Assembly (NCBI GenBank): GCA_023512835.1
Contig: CM042086.1
Span: forward strand, 17,451,820-17,515,819
DNA: 64,000 nt
From: Taxillus chinensis
Taxonomy: Eukaryota > Streptophyta > Magnoliopsida > Santalales > Loranthaceae
Reading direction: 5' to 3'
The number at the start of each line of letters is the position of its first letter. Position 1 is the stretch's first letter. The translations under genes and the position numbers were made by a program. Under the pieces are notes generated by a model that worked only from the letters and a program-made list of their open reading frames with translations, was not told where the DNA came from and searched no databases. Positions 1 to 11,217 of the stretch are shown here, one piece after another.

Positions 1-3000
1 GTTGCATCTTTTCGCAACCGTTGTTTGAAGTGCTTCATGTGTATCAGGTATAGATATTTATGTATCAAATCTGTGTTTTATTTTTTATTTTTTCAACGGG
101 TAGGAATTTGTGGGCAGGGAATGCTACCAGTTCATGTATTCGAAGCCTTGGCAACGAGTTCTTGATTTCTATTCGAATGTTGTGAACGGGAATTTGACGT
201 TGGCGGCATTGTTTGGAAGCGAGGTGGGTCATCTGCAAAATGTTGTATAGGATACCAATTACTTGCGTTTAAATGATAATGTGCGTGTATTCCTTTTAAG
301 ACTCATATTTTGACAAAACTCATAAAACATACTTGGTGGTCCAAACTTCACATTGTATAATTCCATTTTTTAGTCTATGGTACGCTGTCACGACAATCAG
401 GGTTGAAACCACCAGGAGTTGTCAAGCCCCATCACAAAATCAATTCAGGGATGACGTATGTATGGCATCTTTAACATTTTGCACATCCCAAGCATCATAT
501 GAAAAAAAAGACCCAAAAACATAGAATATGAATTCATCATCTTTAAGGAGCTTTGAAGGAACATATTCTCTCCCTTAAAAAATTTCTCCTATTCCTTTGT
601 TTCTCAACTCAATAAAGAGAAGAGAATACAGATATATGCTTTGAGTTGATGCCTCCAGTTCTTATTATCGACTCTCTTTGAACCTCAATTCTTCTCTTCA
701 AAATCCACCATCTTGCAGAATAATTTCTAGAAATATTTAGTCAAAATTTGACTACAGTTGGGTAAACAAAGGATACACCAAAATCCAAATTAGTGTCTCT
801 GTGTGAGTTTGTATGTCTGTATGTATATATGTTTATGGATATATTGATACATTTCAGTGAGGAAAATGTGGTACCTTTTATTTTCTGTATCTGTTTGCAT
901 TTTGCATGCTTGGATAAAAAATTATCTTATTGCACTTTTATTTTTATATCTAGTTTAGAGGACTCTATCTGCAGAAATCTCTTGTAAATGATGATGCTCA
1001 TGTTCTGGAGGCTCCTCATCAAGCAGAGCAGAGGGATATTGCAGTTGAAACGGGAACTGGCAGATGGGCAAGAGTAACTTATAAGATAGTTGTTTCATAT
1101 CATGGCAGTTCCTTTGATGGTTGGCAGAAACAACCTGGTTTGAATACTGTTCAAGGGTAATTTGTGTTCTTGTCATCTGCAGATTTGCTATGAATATTTT
1201 TAGGGACAGCTCGAATGTTTTTACGTATCTTGTTTCATGTTCCTTAATTTAGTCAATCTGGTTCCTGAAGAAAATCCTTGAAAAATGGAAGTCAGCGACT
1301 CCGTGATAAAAATTAACAAGTGGTGCATTTATTAATTGAAAAATAGAATTTTTTATGGCCACTAAGAAAGTGACAAAAAGTTTCAATACTTTGCCTACAG
1401 CAAGGAGATCAAACCTTTCATTTATCAGAGTGATGTTATAACACACACCTACATCTAATAATAAAAGCTTACATCTTTCCCTTTGTGGATCATACACAAC
1501 CACTTGTGTGTCACCTGCTTGTAGCCTACTCCACGCCTTAATTTCAGGTCCCACACTTCTTTTGTTAACTTAGTTAAGCCGAACCACTACAGAAACAAAA
1601 CTCCATACTTGAACCACCTAACTACAATGAGGAAGTTGGTGATTAATTTTTTTTTGATGCACTTACACAGCTAGCAGGGACTCATAATTGGAAGCTCTCT
1701 TTTCTGAAGCTGGTGTATAGTAAGAACCTTGCCTCAAGAAGCCTTGTAGATAAAAATGGCTGACCACGAAAGGACTTTAGCCTTCCAAATGTGATGTGAC
1801 CACAGACCTGTAGACACTAGCACGGAGTCCCACCCGTTGTAGTAGCAAAATAGCTCTTAGCATAGAATACACCTGTCGGGCAAACCTTCCAAGTAGCTTT
1901 ATCCATTTGATTCCACTTCAGGGTATGCTAATGCTACGTGTCAGAAAAGCTAGCAAATTCTCCACTTCCTTCTTGTGGGCATTTATGATAAAGGTAATAT
2001 CCCATGCATCTCCCTTTTGAAATGTCAATATTAGCTTGCTTTTTGCATTGGCATGCCCATAAATGATCGGCGTGTCATCCCAAAAAATAATTGAGGTTCC
2101 CTCCCCTTGTTTCCTATACACCAACCAAAGTGAAGCTCTTAATTAGCCATCAACCCCTTCCACAAGTTGACCCTTTGATGGAGCCTTATTTGCCTCAATG
2201 TCCACCCAAAGTACACTCCAAAAAAAATGGATACAACTATGTGATGCTACAAGCTCCCCTTCTCCATCAAAAATTGCTACTTTCATTTTGCTAACAAGGT
2301 TTTATTAAATTTTTGGAGAGGTTTCACCCCAAAAACCCAATTGCCAATGACATTTGATCTTTGGCCCACTTAATCAAGTGGAATTTAAGAACTTCATTTG
2401 TGTTATATGGTTAATTGCTGAAGAATCTTATGATGGCATAATAGTATCTTTGAGAAGAGGATTAGAGTTGAGAGTAACATGAGTTTGTCTTGTGTAGTAC
2501 TTTTCAATAACCCGACTTAGTCTTTTATTTTCACTTGATTTAGACTCTCCCTCACTGATAATTGTCAAATCCTTCTTCCCTACGGTTCATATTCTTTTTT
2601 TATCCAATCATAATTGTTTATTTCTTTTTTACTATGAAGCTTCCTATGAAGATGAATAAAAGATATATTTCTAAAAAAAAATAGAATAATTGTTCACAAA
2701 ATTGAACATCCAGACACAATATTTATCCGTAGGAGGATGAAAATATCTATAATCCTTTTGAGAATTTGAGTAATCCAAAATATATATTTGAAAGTACGAG
2801 AATCAAGTTTATCTCTATAGAGTTAGTGTATGTGAACATAACACATAATCAAAAGCTTTAGGACAAATGTTAAAAGCTAAAAGGGATATGATGAAAGCGT
2901 GATAACATCCTTAAGGGAGTTTGATAATCAATAACATGAGGTAGACTACATTCATAAACATCAGCCTAGAAATGTTTAAGGACATGCATAGTAAAATATA

Positions 3001-6000
3001 AAGTCTAATCCACCTCAAGGAGATGTCAATTTTGTATGTCATTCTGCTGTAGTGTCTAGACACATGTCCAATTGCGGGATGCCTGGGTGATGGCTCTTCT
3101 AGAAGACACCTTTCAACTTGCATGCATTGGAGAATATCAGACTTAATTATCCCATTTTTTATGAATAAAGGCCACGGTAAAACCATTTAGTCCCAATTCC
3201 TTGTCTCTACAACTAGCTTTTAGGGACACAAGAATTTCTTAAATGGTCATTTGAAGAGGCTTACAGCTCGCCTATTGACCCAAGAAAAAAATAAAACTAA
3301 TAAACTAATAAAGTTTGTCCTTAGTTGAATGCTGGCTGGCTTGTGAAATGAACTTGTACACTCATCTCCTTGCTTAAGCTAAAAAATTCTACCTATCCTT
3401 TTGCTGCTAATTGGCCCTCTTTTTTTTTTTTTTTTTATGACTGAGGAACACCTCATGCCAAAAGCCGACCCAACAAGCCTTGGATGAGACCAAACCTCGG
3501 GTGCGTGGGTCTCTTATCTTCACGCACATATAAAGAACTCCGAGTTTTATGCGCAGAGTGAGATTCAAATCAGAGACTTCAGACTCCGTCAAATTTTCCA
3601 TCATAATATCGGGCTCGCCTCAACCAACTGCACTATCCCGTGGGGACAAAGGAAAAAGCCAAATAAGATTTCCAGTGCTGCCAATTTGCCCTCTCCTCTA
3701 AAGCTTGAAGAGAAATTCCTATTTGACTAACCGGCCAATAATCAAGAAAAGCTCATGCTCTTTCATCTTAAGATTCCCAAAAGCCTCTTTATTTTAGACC
3801 TTCAAACTATCTTTCACCAAACCCAATTTACAGCTACCACAAAACTTCACCACCACCACCACCATTGCTACCCCCGCCTTCCATCATCCCATCACCTTGT
3901 TAGTGAAGCCAGGTGTCTTTAACTGCATATTCTCTAATCGGAAAGGTATAGTCCTCCACCTCTCCCTATCCATTACTAGGGAAATTGAGTGATGATCAGA
4001 GATAGGGTGTGGCAATAGAAATTGTATGAAGCATAGAAAGCTGTCATCCCAATTTGATGACTCTAAGAAACGATCAATCTTGGACATCACTACCTCAGCT
4101 CTTGGGAATTAGGCCACGTGAAGAAACCATCCAGGATGGGGAGAGATCCACTAGGCTCTCACGATTAAAAGATTCATTGAACTCCCGGATGTATTGGGTC
4201 ATTGCATGACTCTTTTTGATCATGCTTTTACAATACTTGTATTGAAGTCCTCAACCAACATCCAAGGCTGCTCCCATCGACTCATCCCTGGGAAATCATT
4301 CCACAGCTCAACCTGATTCAGACCCTCCTAGGTCTATACATGCTCGCAAAAACCCATTCTAGCCCAGAACTAGTTGTCATAAACAAGCATTATATGGAAT
4401 GTTCCCAATACCAAGTGTCCAAAACAGACAAAAGAGGTGGCGCATTTTGGTTAATCACAAAAGTGGATTGGAAAACTGGGCTACCCCCTTTTAGTAGTAC
4501 ACCAAAAAAAAGTATAAATGTGTAAAAGTTTAACTAATATTTTGAACACAAAGCCTATCAACCTGCCAATTTAAGTATGGATTCATTAAACACAAGTGAT
4601 ATCTTAAATTCGTTAGATTTTGATGAGTTGGAGGTTGTTCATGCCCTCCATGCTTCTTATGGGGACAAGGTTCTGGGGCCAGATGGCTTCACACTGTCAA
4701 TTGGGATATTGTTAAAGTGGATGCCCTCTAGTACATTCAGCAATTTCATGATCATGGGGAATTAGTGGCTAGCCTTAGTACCACTTTTATGTCCTTGTCC
4801 CTAAGTTTAAGGGGGGTACTCTTGCTGAGGATTCTCAGACAATTAGTTTGGTAGGGAGTTTTTATAAGCTCCTTTATAAGGTGTTAGCAGTCCAACTTAA
4901 AGGGGTGCTGTTGATGCTTATTGGTCCTTCTCAAATGCCTTTGGGAGTCGCTATCAGATTCTTGATGTTCTTTTGATTGCTAATGAACTGGTTGGTTTAT
5001 AGTTCAAGAGTAAGGTACGTGGATTTGTTAGTGGTCATGAGGCAAATGGGTTTCGGGGATAAGTGGGTGCATTGGATAAATCATTGCGTCTTATCTATAT
5101 GCCTCTTTATTATTATTAATGGAGGGCCTCCTTTATAATTCTCCATGGGCAGTTTTACATGGTAATAAAATTCTTTATGAGATGGTTGGTTTATGACTTT
5201 TAAATGGATAGTTCTAACAGAATTGATGAGCTGCATGTTTTTCTAGTTTTTGTATAAAATGCCTAATTTTGCCTCCTATTCCATTGTTCGACTTTATGCA
5301 TACTGATAATAAAATTCTTTACTTTTACAGTATAATAGAAAGATCTCTTGGAAAATTTGTCGATGAGAAGAAAGTTAAACAGCTGAAAGACAAGGGTTTT
5401 CCTGTAGAAGGTTGTGCCTCTGTTGCTGGGCGTACTGACAAGGGAGTGACAGCACTTCAGCAAGTTTGTTCTTTTTGTATGTTCACTTCTACTATGTAGT
5501 TTTTTATTTGTTATTTATAGTGTTTTTTTCTTTATCCTTTTCTCATTCTTTGTCATTTTTAATGGCCTTATTGTTGTCTAGTTACATCCCTTGTCTATCT
5601 TGTGCTCCCTCCATTCTATTATTAGTAAGATGACATTTGTAAATCTCTGTAGGAGTTAAAAATTATATGCTTTCCAGCCTTGCCTATCAAGTTTAGAATT
5701 AGTTAATGTGCTTTATCCTTCTACTATCAAATTTTGAATTTTCTTGGGAAGTTCTCAAACTTAGTCATTGTGATGCTTGTTCCCCCCCACTCTCAGAAGC
5801 TTACTTTCTGTGGCTAAAAGGAATTATTCTTCAATCACATCATCAAAATATTAGTTTTATTGGTATTTGGCAATATATCGTGGCTATGTTTTCCGATGAT
5901 TGTAGGCTCTGTTCATGGAAAAATGTTGACTAATGTGATAGAAATTTTTTTTGGCATTACCATTTTTTGTAGGACAGAGCGAATAATAATTCGATTAATG

Positions 6001-9000
6001 CTTAGAATGCTGCTAGTAAAACTAGAAAAGATTGAAGTGACTTCTATTATTTATCACTAAACTTTACCAATGTGTATTCTATGTAGAGTCCTACCAACCT
6101 GGCTTCAGTGTACTTTGTTGTACAGTGGGGCCACATTATTAGACATTGTGCTACTATCCTTAAGTGCACCCTTTTTCCCTGGTTGAATTTATGTTCTTAT
6201 GGAGTGACTTTTCTTGTGGATGATAGTGTTCAATATGATCTAATGGTCAATTAGAGGAAGTATTGAGATTAAAGCTTGTTGGTTTGATTTGGTTTTTTGT
6301 TTGGTCAATTAGAGGTAGAAAACACAGCATGTTTTCCATGTAGACTTATATACTCATTAAATGTGATTTATTGTGCATACATGCCAATTTTGATGATGGC
6401 ATGGATGATTTTTGCTAACACAGTGCCCTTTAATTGTTTGCTCCTCCACTGTAAATGTATGATACTTATTGTTCCCTGTACTATTGCATTTTGCAAGAGT
6501 ATTGTCTATCACCTATTTGAGATGCCATGTTTTTTTAACTTATTCTTTCATAGTATAAAAATGACGTTGTTATGATATTTATTCAAGTTTGGCATATGTT
6601 TGAAGTCCTATATATATTTAAGTTTACAGCCTAACAGCTTTAGTATTTTACAGAATTCTTACCTTTATAATCAAAAGCATTATTGCCAAAAGGTCCCAGA
6701 TTCAATTTTGTTGCCATCATCCAAATTTGCTTTATCTTCTTAGTGGGTTATAATGAATTTATTATTTGTATGAATCTCTCTACATGTGACCAGATTACAT
6801 GTTTGGAGTAGTGTTAAGAATTTATATATTATAGGCCACAACCTAACAACTTGAGCATTGAGGTAAACTGATTTCTTCAAAAAATTGTTACTTTTCATGT
6901 GTGTTCTTGACGATGAGCTTAGATACTTGGCGAACTGATGTTAAAGCTCAAGATATTGAAGATGAAGTCAACAATGCAGCACCAGGGAAACTTTGCGTTG
7001 TATCTGTTTCTAGGGTAATGAAGCTCTCACAACTATGCTTTTAATATATTATACACATATTTCTGCTATTCGTATATTCCTTATGTGTGATTTTTTTCTA
7101 ATAAAATATTCTTATTTATAAAAAATATATTTTATTCACATATTATTGAGTTGTTACTGTTGCTTGCTGTTTCTTCGCACATTAACTTATGTTTACAACA
7201 ATTTAATCCATGAAACGTACTGATCTAGGGTGTATAATTCACTGTAGGAATCACGCGTGTTTCACCCCAATTTTTCAGCCAAATGGAGACGATATTTTTA
7301 CATTTTCCCTTTGAATGATAGAGAGGATGATTTACGAAGTTCTAATAGTGAGGAATATGTTGGGACTTTAACCTCTCGTGAAGATGACAGTGAGAATTTT
7401 AATAATTCTGTTTTAAATGAGATTGATGAAGTTCAAAGTGGAAAGAAACCCACACAGTTCAGCATAAGCAGGGTTAACCTACTTTTACGTCAACTAGAGG
7501 GGAAGTTGTTGTCATACAAGATGTTTGCCCGGGACACCAAGGCTTCAAGAACTGAGTAAGAGTGTTTATGACTTCTCGTTCTGTTTCCTTGGCAACGAAG
7601 GGTGGGGGAAGGGAAAAGTGGGGAAATAAAACGTGATTGTTTTTCTTCTCTTTTAATGTCTTTGGTTGTTTCCAAGAAAATATTTTTACATAAATCTTGC
7701 GGGGAAATCTTTCCCTCACTAACAAAGGTTTTATTTTACAAGCCAACAGTCAAAAACCATTATGTATTCTAATGGCAGTTGCATTTTAATGCAGCGGTCC
7801 ACCAACTGAATGTTTCGTCTACTGCGCTCGAGCTGTTGAAGCCAGATTGCCATGTCCTGTAAGAATTTCCTACCATTCATTTGTCATGCATTTTTCGTCA
7901 ACAATCATTCTATTGTAAACCTAAGTGCATGGTCTGTCCTTTCTTGCATTTGTGTATGTCATTTGTAGTGCAAATGCAACATTCGTTAGCACGCACATAC
8001 GAATTCCATTGACAGGGGATACAATGAATTTTCAATTAACTGCATATCATAACATTTTGGGTCGGTCATTCTAAATTCCAATAAATAGTGCCACTCAGCA
8101 GTTTTTCCATTTTTATAGGACCACGTGGAAGGGATCAGAGTTATGTGTGTTGAACTTGTTGCAAACCGCTTCCTGCGCAAGGTAGAGTGAAGTTAGTACT
8201 CGGGAAAAACTTTTAGATAAATAGTTCCTGGAGAGGTTTTCCTCGTGCTTGAGCAACATGTGCCTGATGAACACTAAAATTTTATTCCCTTTTAAGTAAT
8301 ATGATGAACGAATTATGCATTTGTCTTATTATGAGCTGCATATATATATGAACTATTGAACTATCATTTATAGACAAATATATTTTCTTTATTAGCCACA
8401 TTGAATTGAGGTAGTGAGAGCACTGGCATTGGGTTCTTTATAACCATCTTTATAATTTGATGAAAGTTACTATTTTTAAATAACTATACAGTATATCCTC
8501 ACATCGGATTAATCTATCAATCTATCAAAATAATAATAAAATATTATATTCTGTCATTGTGGCCCCAACTGCACCCAGCGAAATAAAAAAAATTCGCCGT
8601 GCGACGATGAGGGTGCCGAGGGCGCCGATCACTAGGAGGAGGACAACGGTGTGGATGGCGATGGAAGGGGGAGTGGCTGCTGCTGCAGAACTCGATCAGA
8701 TCAGACTGCAGCAGAGACTGGTTCCGCGGTACATGATGTGAGGGAGGAGATTATGGGTGAGCCATTGACTAGGATGGACAAATAGAGGATGGCGAGGACG
8801 GACAGATCGAGGACGGCAAGGATGGACAGATCGACGGGAGGCTAGACGATGATGGGCTAGGCGATGGACGGATGATGGTCGGGTGGTGTTGGTGGCGTGA
8901 GAGAGAGACATGTTGCGAGGGGGAGAGAGAGACGCGTGTTGTGGGCAACGGAAGAGGAACGTTTGATGACGCTACAGTTGTTCGCCAAATTTGGCGAAGA

Positions 9001-9414
9001 TATCCGATTTACTGTAGGTCAAAGTTTACCATTTAATAGTTTGATGAGATCAATGTGCGAAATTTAAACGTATTTCATCAAATATTTACATTTTGATGAA
9101 TCCGTTGCCAATGCTCTGAAGGGAGAGCAATTGAGAATTTAGCATGATCTCTGAACAATTGATATAGCCTATATTCCCTCTATGTTGAGGCATATTTTGA
9201 CCTTAATTAGCTATTTATTCTGCAGATGGTACGGGTACTTGTGGCAACATCAATAAGGGAAGCAGCTGCAGGTGCAGAAGATGATGCTCTGCTAAAGCTA
9301 ATGGACGCCACATGCAGACGTGCAACAGCTCCCCCGGCACCTCCTGATGGACTTTGCCTCGTGGATGTTGGCTACACAGAATTTGATCTTCAAAACTGCA
9401 TCATCTCCTCCTAG
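1..9414 (+). CDS. tRNA pseudouridine synthase, TruA family (5' end outside window)
   Basis: Isomerises uridine to pseudouridine in tRNA (family knowledge). Exons read from splice sites and frame: 104-223, 954-1156, 5331-5476, 6923-7014, 7248-7555, 7795-7858, 8119-8181, 9226-9414 (stop TAG). All phases agree and give about 395 codons. A further upstream exon ending at 47 before GTATAG stays open in phase, but is less certain. TruA landmarks in order: YHGSSFDGWQKQ followed by NTVQ (exon ending 1156); GRTDKGVTALQQVCSF with the catalytic Asp of GRTD (exon 5331-5476); FHPNFSAKWRRYFYIF, the usual R-x-Y block (7248 on); and RFLRK joined to MVRVLV across the last intron. An acidic Asp/Glu/Ser-rich insert of about 50 residues lies between the RRYFYIF block and QFSISRVNLLL. 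The intron 1157-5330 is unusually long and holds LINE and SINE debris. Cytosolic, nuclear or organellar location cannot be judged because the N-terminus is missing. Confidence 0.9.
1630..2125 (-). mobile_element. L1-type LINE remnant, zinc-binding (zf-RVT) region
   Basis: The minus strand within the pseudouridine synthase intron reads, with frame changes and stops, as the C-terminal part of a plant L1 ORF2. It has GEGTSIIFWDD near 2100, then DKATWKVCPTGVFYAKSYF near 1900, then IWKAKVLSWSAIF, LTIHQLQKRELPIMSPC and a final Cys pair near 1640. These match the usual order G-x-G-x-S-x-x-FW, then G-x-F-x-V-x-S-Y, then W-K-x-K-x-P, then LxxRG-x-x-P-x-C-x-x-C. It is broken and non-functional. It may be the 3' part of the same element as the endonuclease remnant at 3.7-4.4 kb, since both are on the minus strand. 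Confidence 0.65.
2300..3401. other. intronic spacer, no gene recognised
   Basis: This AT-rich stretch lies between the LINE zinc-binding remnant and the SINE. A minus-strand open frame of about 90 codons at 2911-3186 shows no recognisable domain. The region is probably more degraded retroelement sequence, which is inference only. Confidence 0.3.
3420..3675 (-). mobile_element. tRNA-derived SINE with target-site duplication
   Basis: Read on the minus strand, the element holds an RNA polymerase III A-box match, TAGTGCAGTTGG, near 3632. A B-box-like TTTGAATCTCAC follows near 3570, and the element ends in a 16-17 base A-run (T-run on the plus strand at 3420-3436). It is flanked by 19-bp near-identical direct repeats, TGCTGCTAATTGGCCCTCT at 3402-3420 and TGCTGCCAATTTGCCCTCT at 3676-3694 (17 of 19 bases match). 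Such a duplication is expected of L1-mediated insertion. The SINE sits beside L1 remnants in the pseudouridine synthase intron. Confidence 0.75.
3695..4400 (-). mobile_element. L1-type LINE remnant, endonuclease region
   Basis: On the minus strand, conceptual reading with several frameshifts gives landmarks of the apurinic-like endonuclease of plant L1 ORF2. ELWNDFPGMSRWEQPWML then EDFN (the PW-L-x-GDFN motif) lies near 4310-4250. SKIDRFLESSNW near 4080 and then LLPHPISDHHSISL (the SDH motif) and PFRLENMQLKTPGF follow to about 3900. Stops and frame changes show it is dead. The reverse-transcriptase fragment on the other side of 4.5 kb is in the opposite orientation. Confidence 0.75.
4577..5150 (+). 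mobile_element. L1-type LINE remnant, reverse transcriptase region
   Basis: The plus strand reads LGPDGFT near 4670 (the PGPDGF motif). With frame changes it continues as a block like F-x-x-LVPK, then ISLVGSFYKLLYKVLA near 4840, then MGFGDKWVHWINHC near 5045, followed by NGGPP. These are successive conserved stretches of plant non-LTR reverse transcriptase. The segment carrying the catalytic YxDD was not found. It is degenerate and lies in the intron of the pseudouridine synthase gene, opposite in orientation to the endonuclease remnant beside it. Confidence 0.7.
8418..9116. mobile_element. PIF/Harbinger (Tourist-like) MITE with GC-rich interior
   Basis: Imperfect terminal inverted repeats GAGCACTGGCATTGGGTTC at 8418 and (reverse complement of the right end) GAGCATTGGCAACGGATTC ending at 9116 are flanked by the 3-bp direct repeat TGA (8415-8417 and 9117-9119). 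The ends match the GAGCAYC-type MITEs at 16.3, 54.0 and 58.2 kb. The centre (about 8560-8960) is GC-rich, with a simple repeated pattern of GAC-GGA-CAG-ATC type, unlike the AT-rich ends. Open frames here are not credible genes. The element lies in the last intron of the pseudouridine synthase gene. Confidence 0.65.
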
Positions 9415-10507
9415 TGTCTGATTTGTTCTTACAACCATTGTTTCAATACAAGATTTCCATTCAAATTGGCAGGTTTTTCACCTTTCATTTGTCCAAAATA
9501 TATATTTTTTTTGATCGAATTGTCCAAGCTAAAAAATGTAAGACTATAAAATAACTTACATGTTATGCATCATGCATTGAATGATCGGCATAAGCATGCA
9601 AATTGATATGGGATTTGGATAGGTAGATAAGTCATGCCGTAGGCAACGTTTTAATAAAAAAATACTATGCTATACGGTATATGATATATGGATACAGTTC
9701 GCTCTCCATCCTCTTTGCCCGTCTGCTTCACTCCATCCTCTGTGTCGTCTGCCGCATACTTTCCCATCTTTCTCTGCTCTTTCCATCCAGCCATCTCCTT
9801 CGACCCCAGCAATGCTCAATGGAGATTTTAATGGGCCGTTGGAGACTGCTATAGGTTGAAGCGCGTGGTGGTGAGGCCATTCACCGGAGACTGCATGGGG
9901 GAGAGGCCAACTGCCACCTCCCTCTCCCCATGGTTAGTTTTATGTTTTGGAGTCATCAAGTTCATTTATTTATTTTTGAAATAAAGCATCAATGGCGAGC
10001 AGAGAGAATAGCAAAGTGGTGCTAGGGTTAGTAGCTAATTATAATGATGTTTATTGGGATATGACAGAATGTATATTGTATTCTCAACATACTCACATCA
10101 TGTGTTTGACAGAATGTTTGAGTGAATTGTTTATGTTTTTTTGTCTTTTCCAGATTTCCTAGGAAATGCTGTGATGTCATATGTGCTGTGATATTTTAAT
10201 AACATGTATTTATTTTAAATAAATAATTTAAGAAGACAATCCTCCTACTGGAATTGTTTTGTCAACTTCATGTTTATGAAAGTTGGATTATTTTATATAT
10301 ATTATTATGTTGTATTCAATTATATTTCTAATTCCTTGCGCTCTTGATCTGCTTTGAAAGTTCAAGGTAATTACATTGAAATGGTACTTAAAAATGTTTG
10401 AGATAACTTGAGTGATTATGATTGGAAGCCTAGAGTGGGTATATATATATTTTTGATACATCACTAAAGTCTTATAATTTCTACAATTATTATGGAGAAA
10501 AGAAAAG
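9415..10507. other. intergenic DNA, no gene recognised
   Basis: Downstream of the pseudouridine synthase stop. It contains the presumed 3' UTR, a pyrimidine-rich patch around 9700-9800 and AT-rich DNA. No coding pattern or convincing repeat was seen. Confidence 0.4.
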
Positions 10508-10657
10508 GTGGGCTTTAATATCAAAAGGGTTTACGGTAAGAAGAATAAAGAGGGTCATATCATTTCAAGAAAACTTATTTGTAATAAGGAAGAATTTCAA
10601 GAGAAAGACAAACGAGATCTAATGACAAAAAAAGCTCAGGCAAGAAGTAAGGATTAG
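10508..10657 (+). pseudogene. FAR1 DNA-binding-domain fragment (FRS or MULE derived)
   Basis: One open frame of 50 codons ending in TAG reads with the pattern of the FAR1 domain: GFNIKRVYGKKNKEG, then ISRKLICNKEEFQEKDKR, then TKKAQAR. Family members have G-F-x-I/V, then I-x-R-x-x-x-C-x-K-E-G-F-R-x-K-D-K-R, then R-x-E-T-R-T-G-C. The fragment stops before the R-T-G-C segment, and no WRKY-like zinc, transposase or SWIM domain follows. It is either a remnant of a FAR1-related gene or of a Mutator-like transposase. No start codon or promoter was identified. Confidence 0.6.
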
Positions 10658-10974
10658 TTTTGAAGCATGGGATATTGTTGCTGTTTTGATCTTTGTGCAG
10701 GACTTATTTCCTGCAGAGTATCCAAGTCCCATTGATATGGGCCGGGTTTGATTATTTATGCACCTATGATTTAAGTGGGAGACGGTGAATGCTAGTCTCT
10801 ATCTAGAATTGATCAAGGTGCATCTAAGTTGGGTTGGCCAAGCATCTCGGTAAAAGGTTGTTAGATGGCATTGAGTGAAAATGTGTATCGGTTTTCTTAC
10901 TCGTGCATGTATTAGTTTTTTTGTTTTAATCACGTCGGTGTAAGTAGATGATTATATATATACATATATATACG

Positions 10975-10990
10975 TGGTACATATATAGGA
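10975..10990 (+). promoter_or_regulatory. candidate TATA element of the receptor-like kinase gene
   Basis: A TATATA stretch about 230 bases upstream of the chosen start codon at 11218. The surrounding DNA is generally TA-rich, so this is weak evidence. Confidence 0.25.
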
Positions 10991-11217
10991 GTCAGTTATG
11001 GATTGCTAGCCATAATAGAGTACACTTTCCATTATTTCTCCCTAATTTCGGAGGTGCCAACCAAACCATGCCCTCCATCTCACAAGTGGCAACAAAACTC
11101 CACGCCCCCTCAAAATTTACGCCCGGCCATGCAGCAACCATACCCAATATCTCCCCAGCAGACCCCCCCATGGTTGTTGTGGAGGCTGTGCTGCTTGCCG
11201 GCCCTCCCACCTTCGCC

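Noticed and set aside
3840..5150. Twin-priming (5' inversion) of one L1 as the cause of opposite endonuclease and RT orientations
   Set aside because: The minus-strand zinc-binding part at 1.6-2.1 kb suggests the endonuclease belongs to a minus-oriented element, and the RT lies on the wrong side for a simple 5' inversion.
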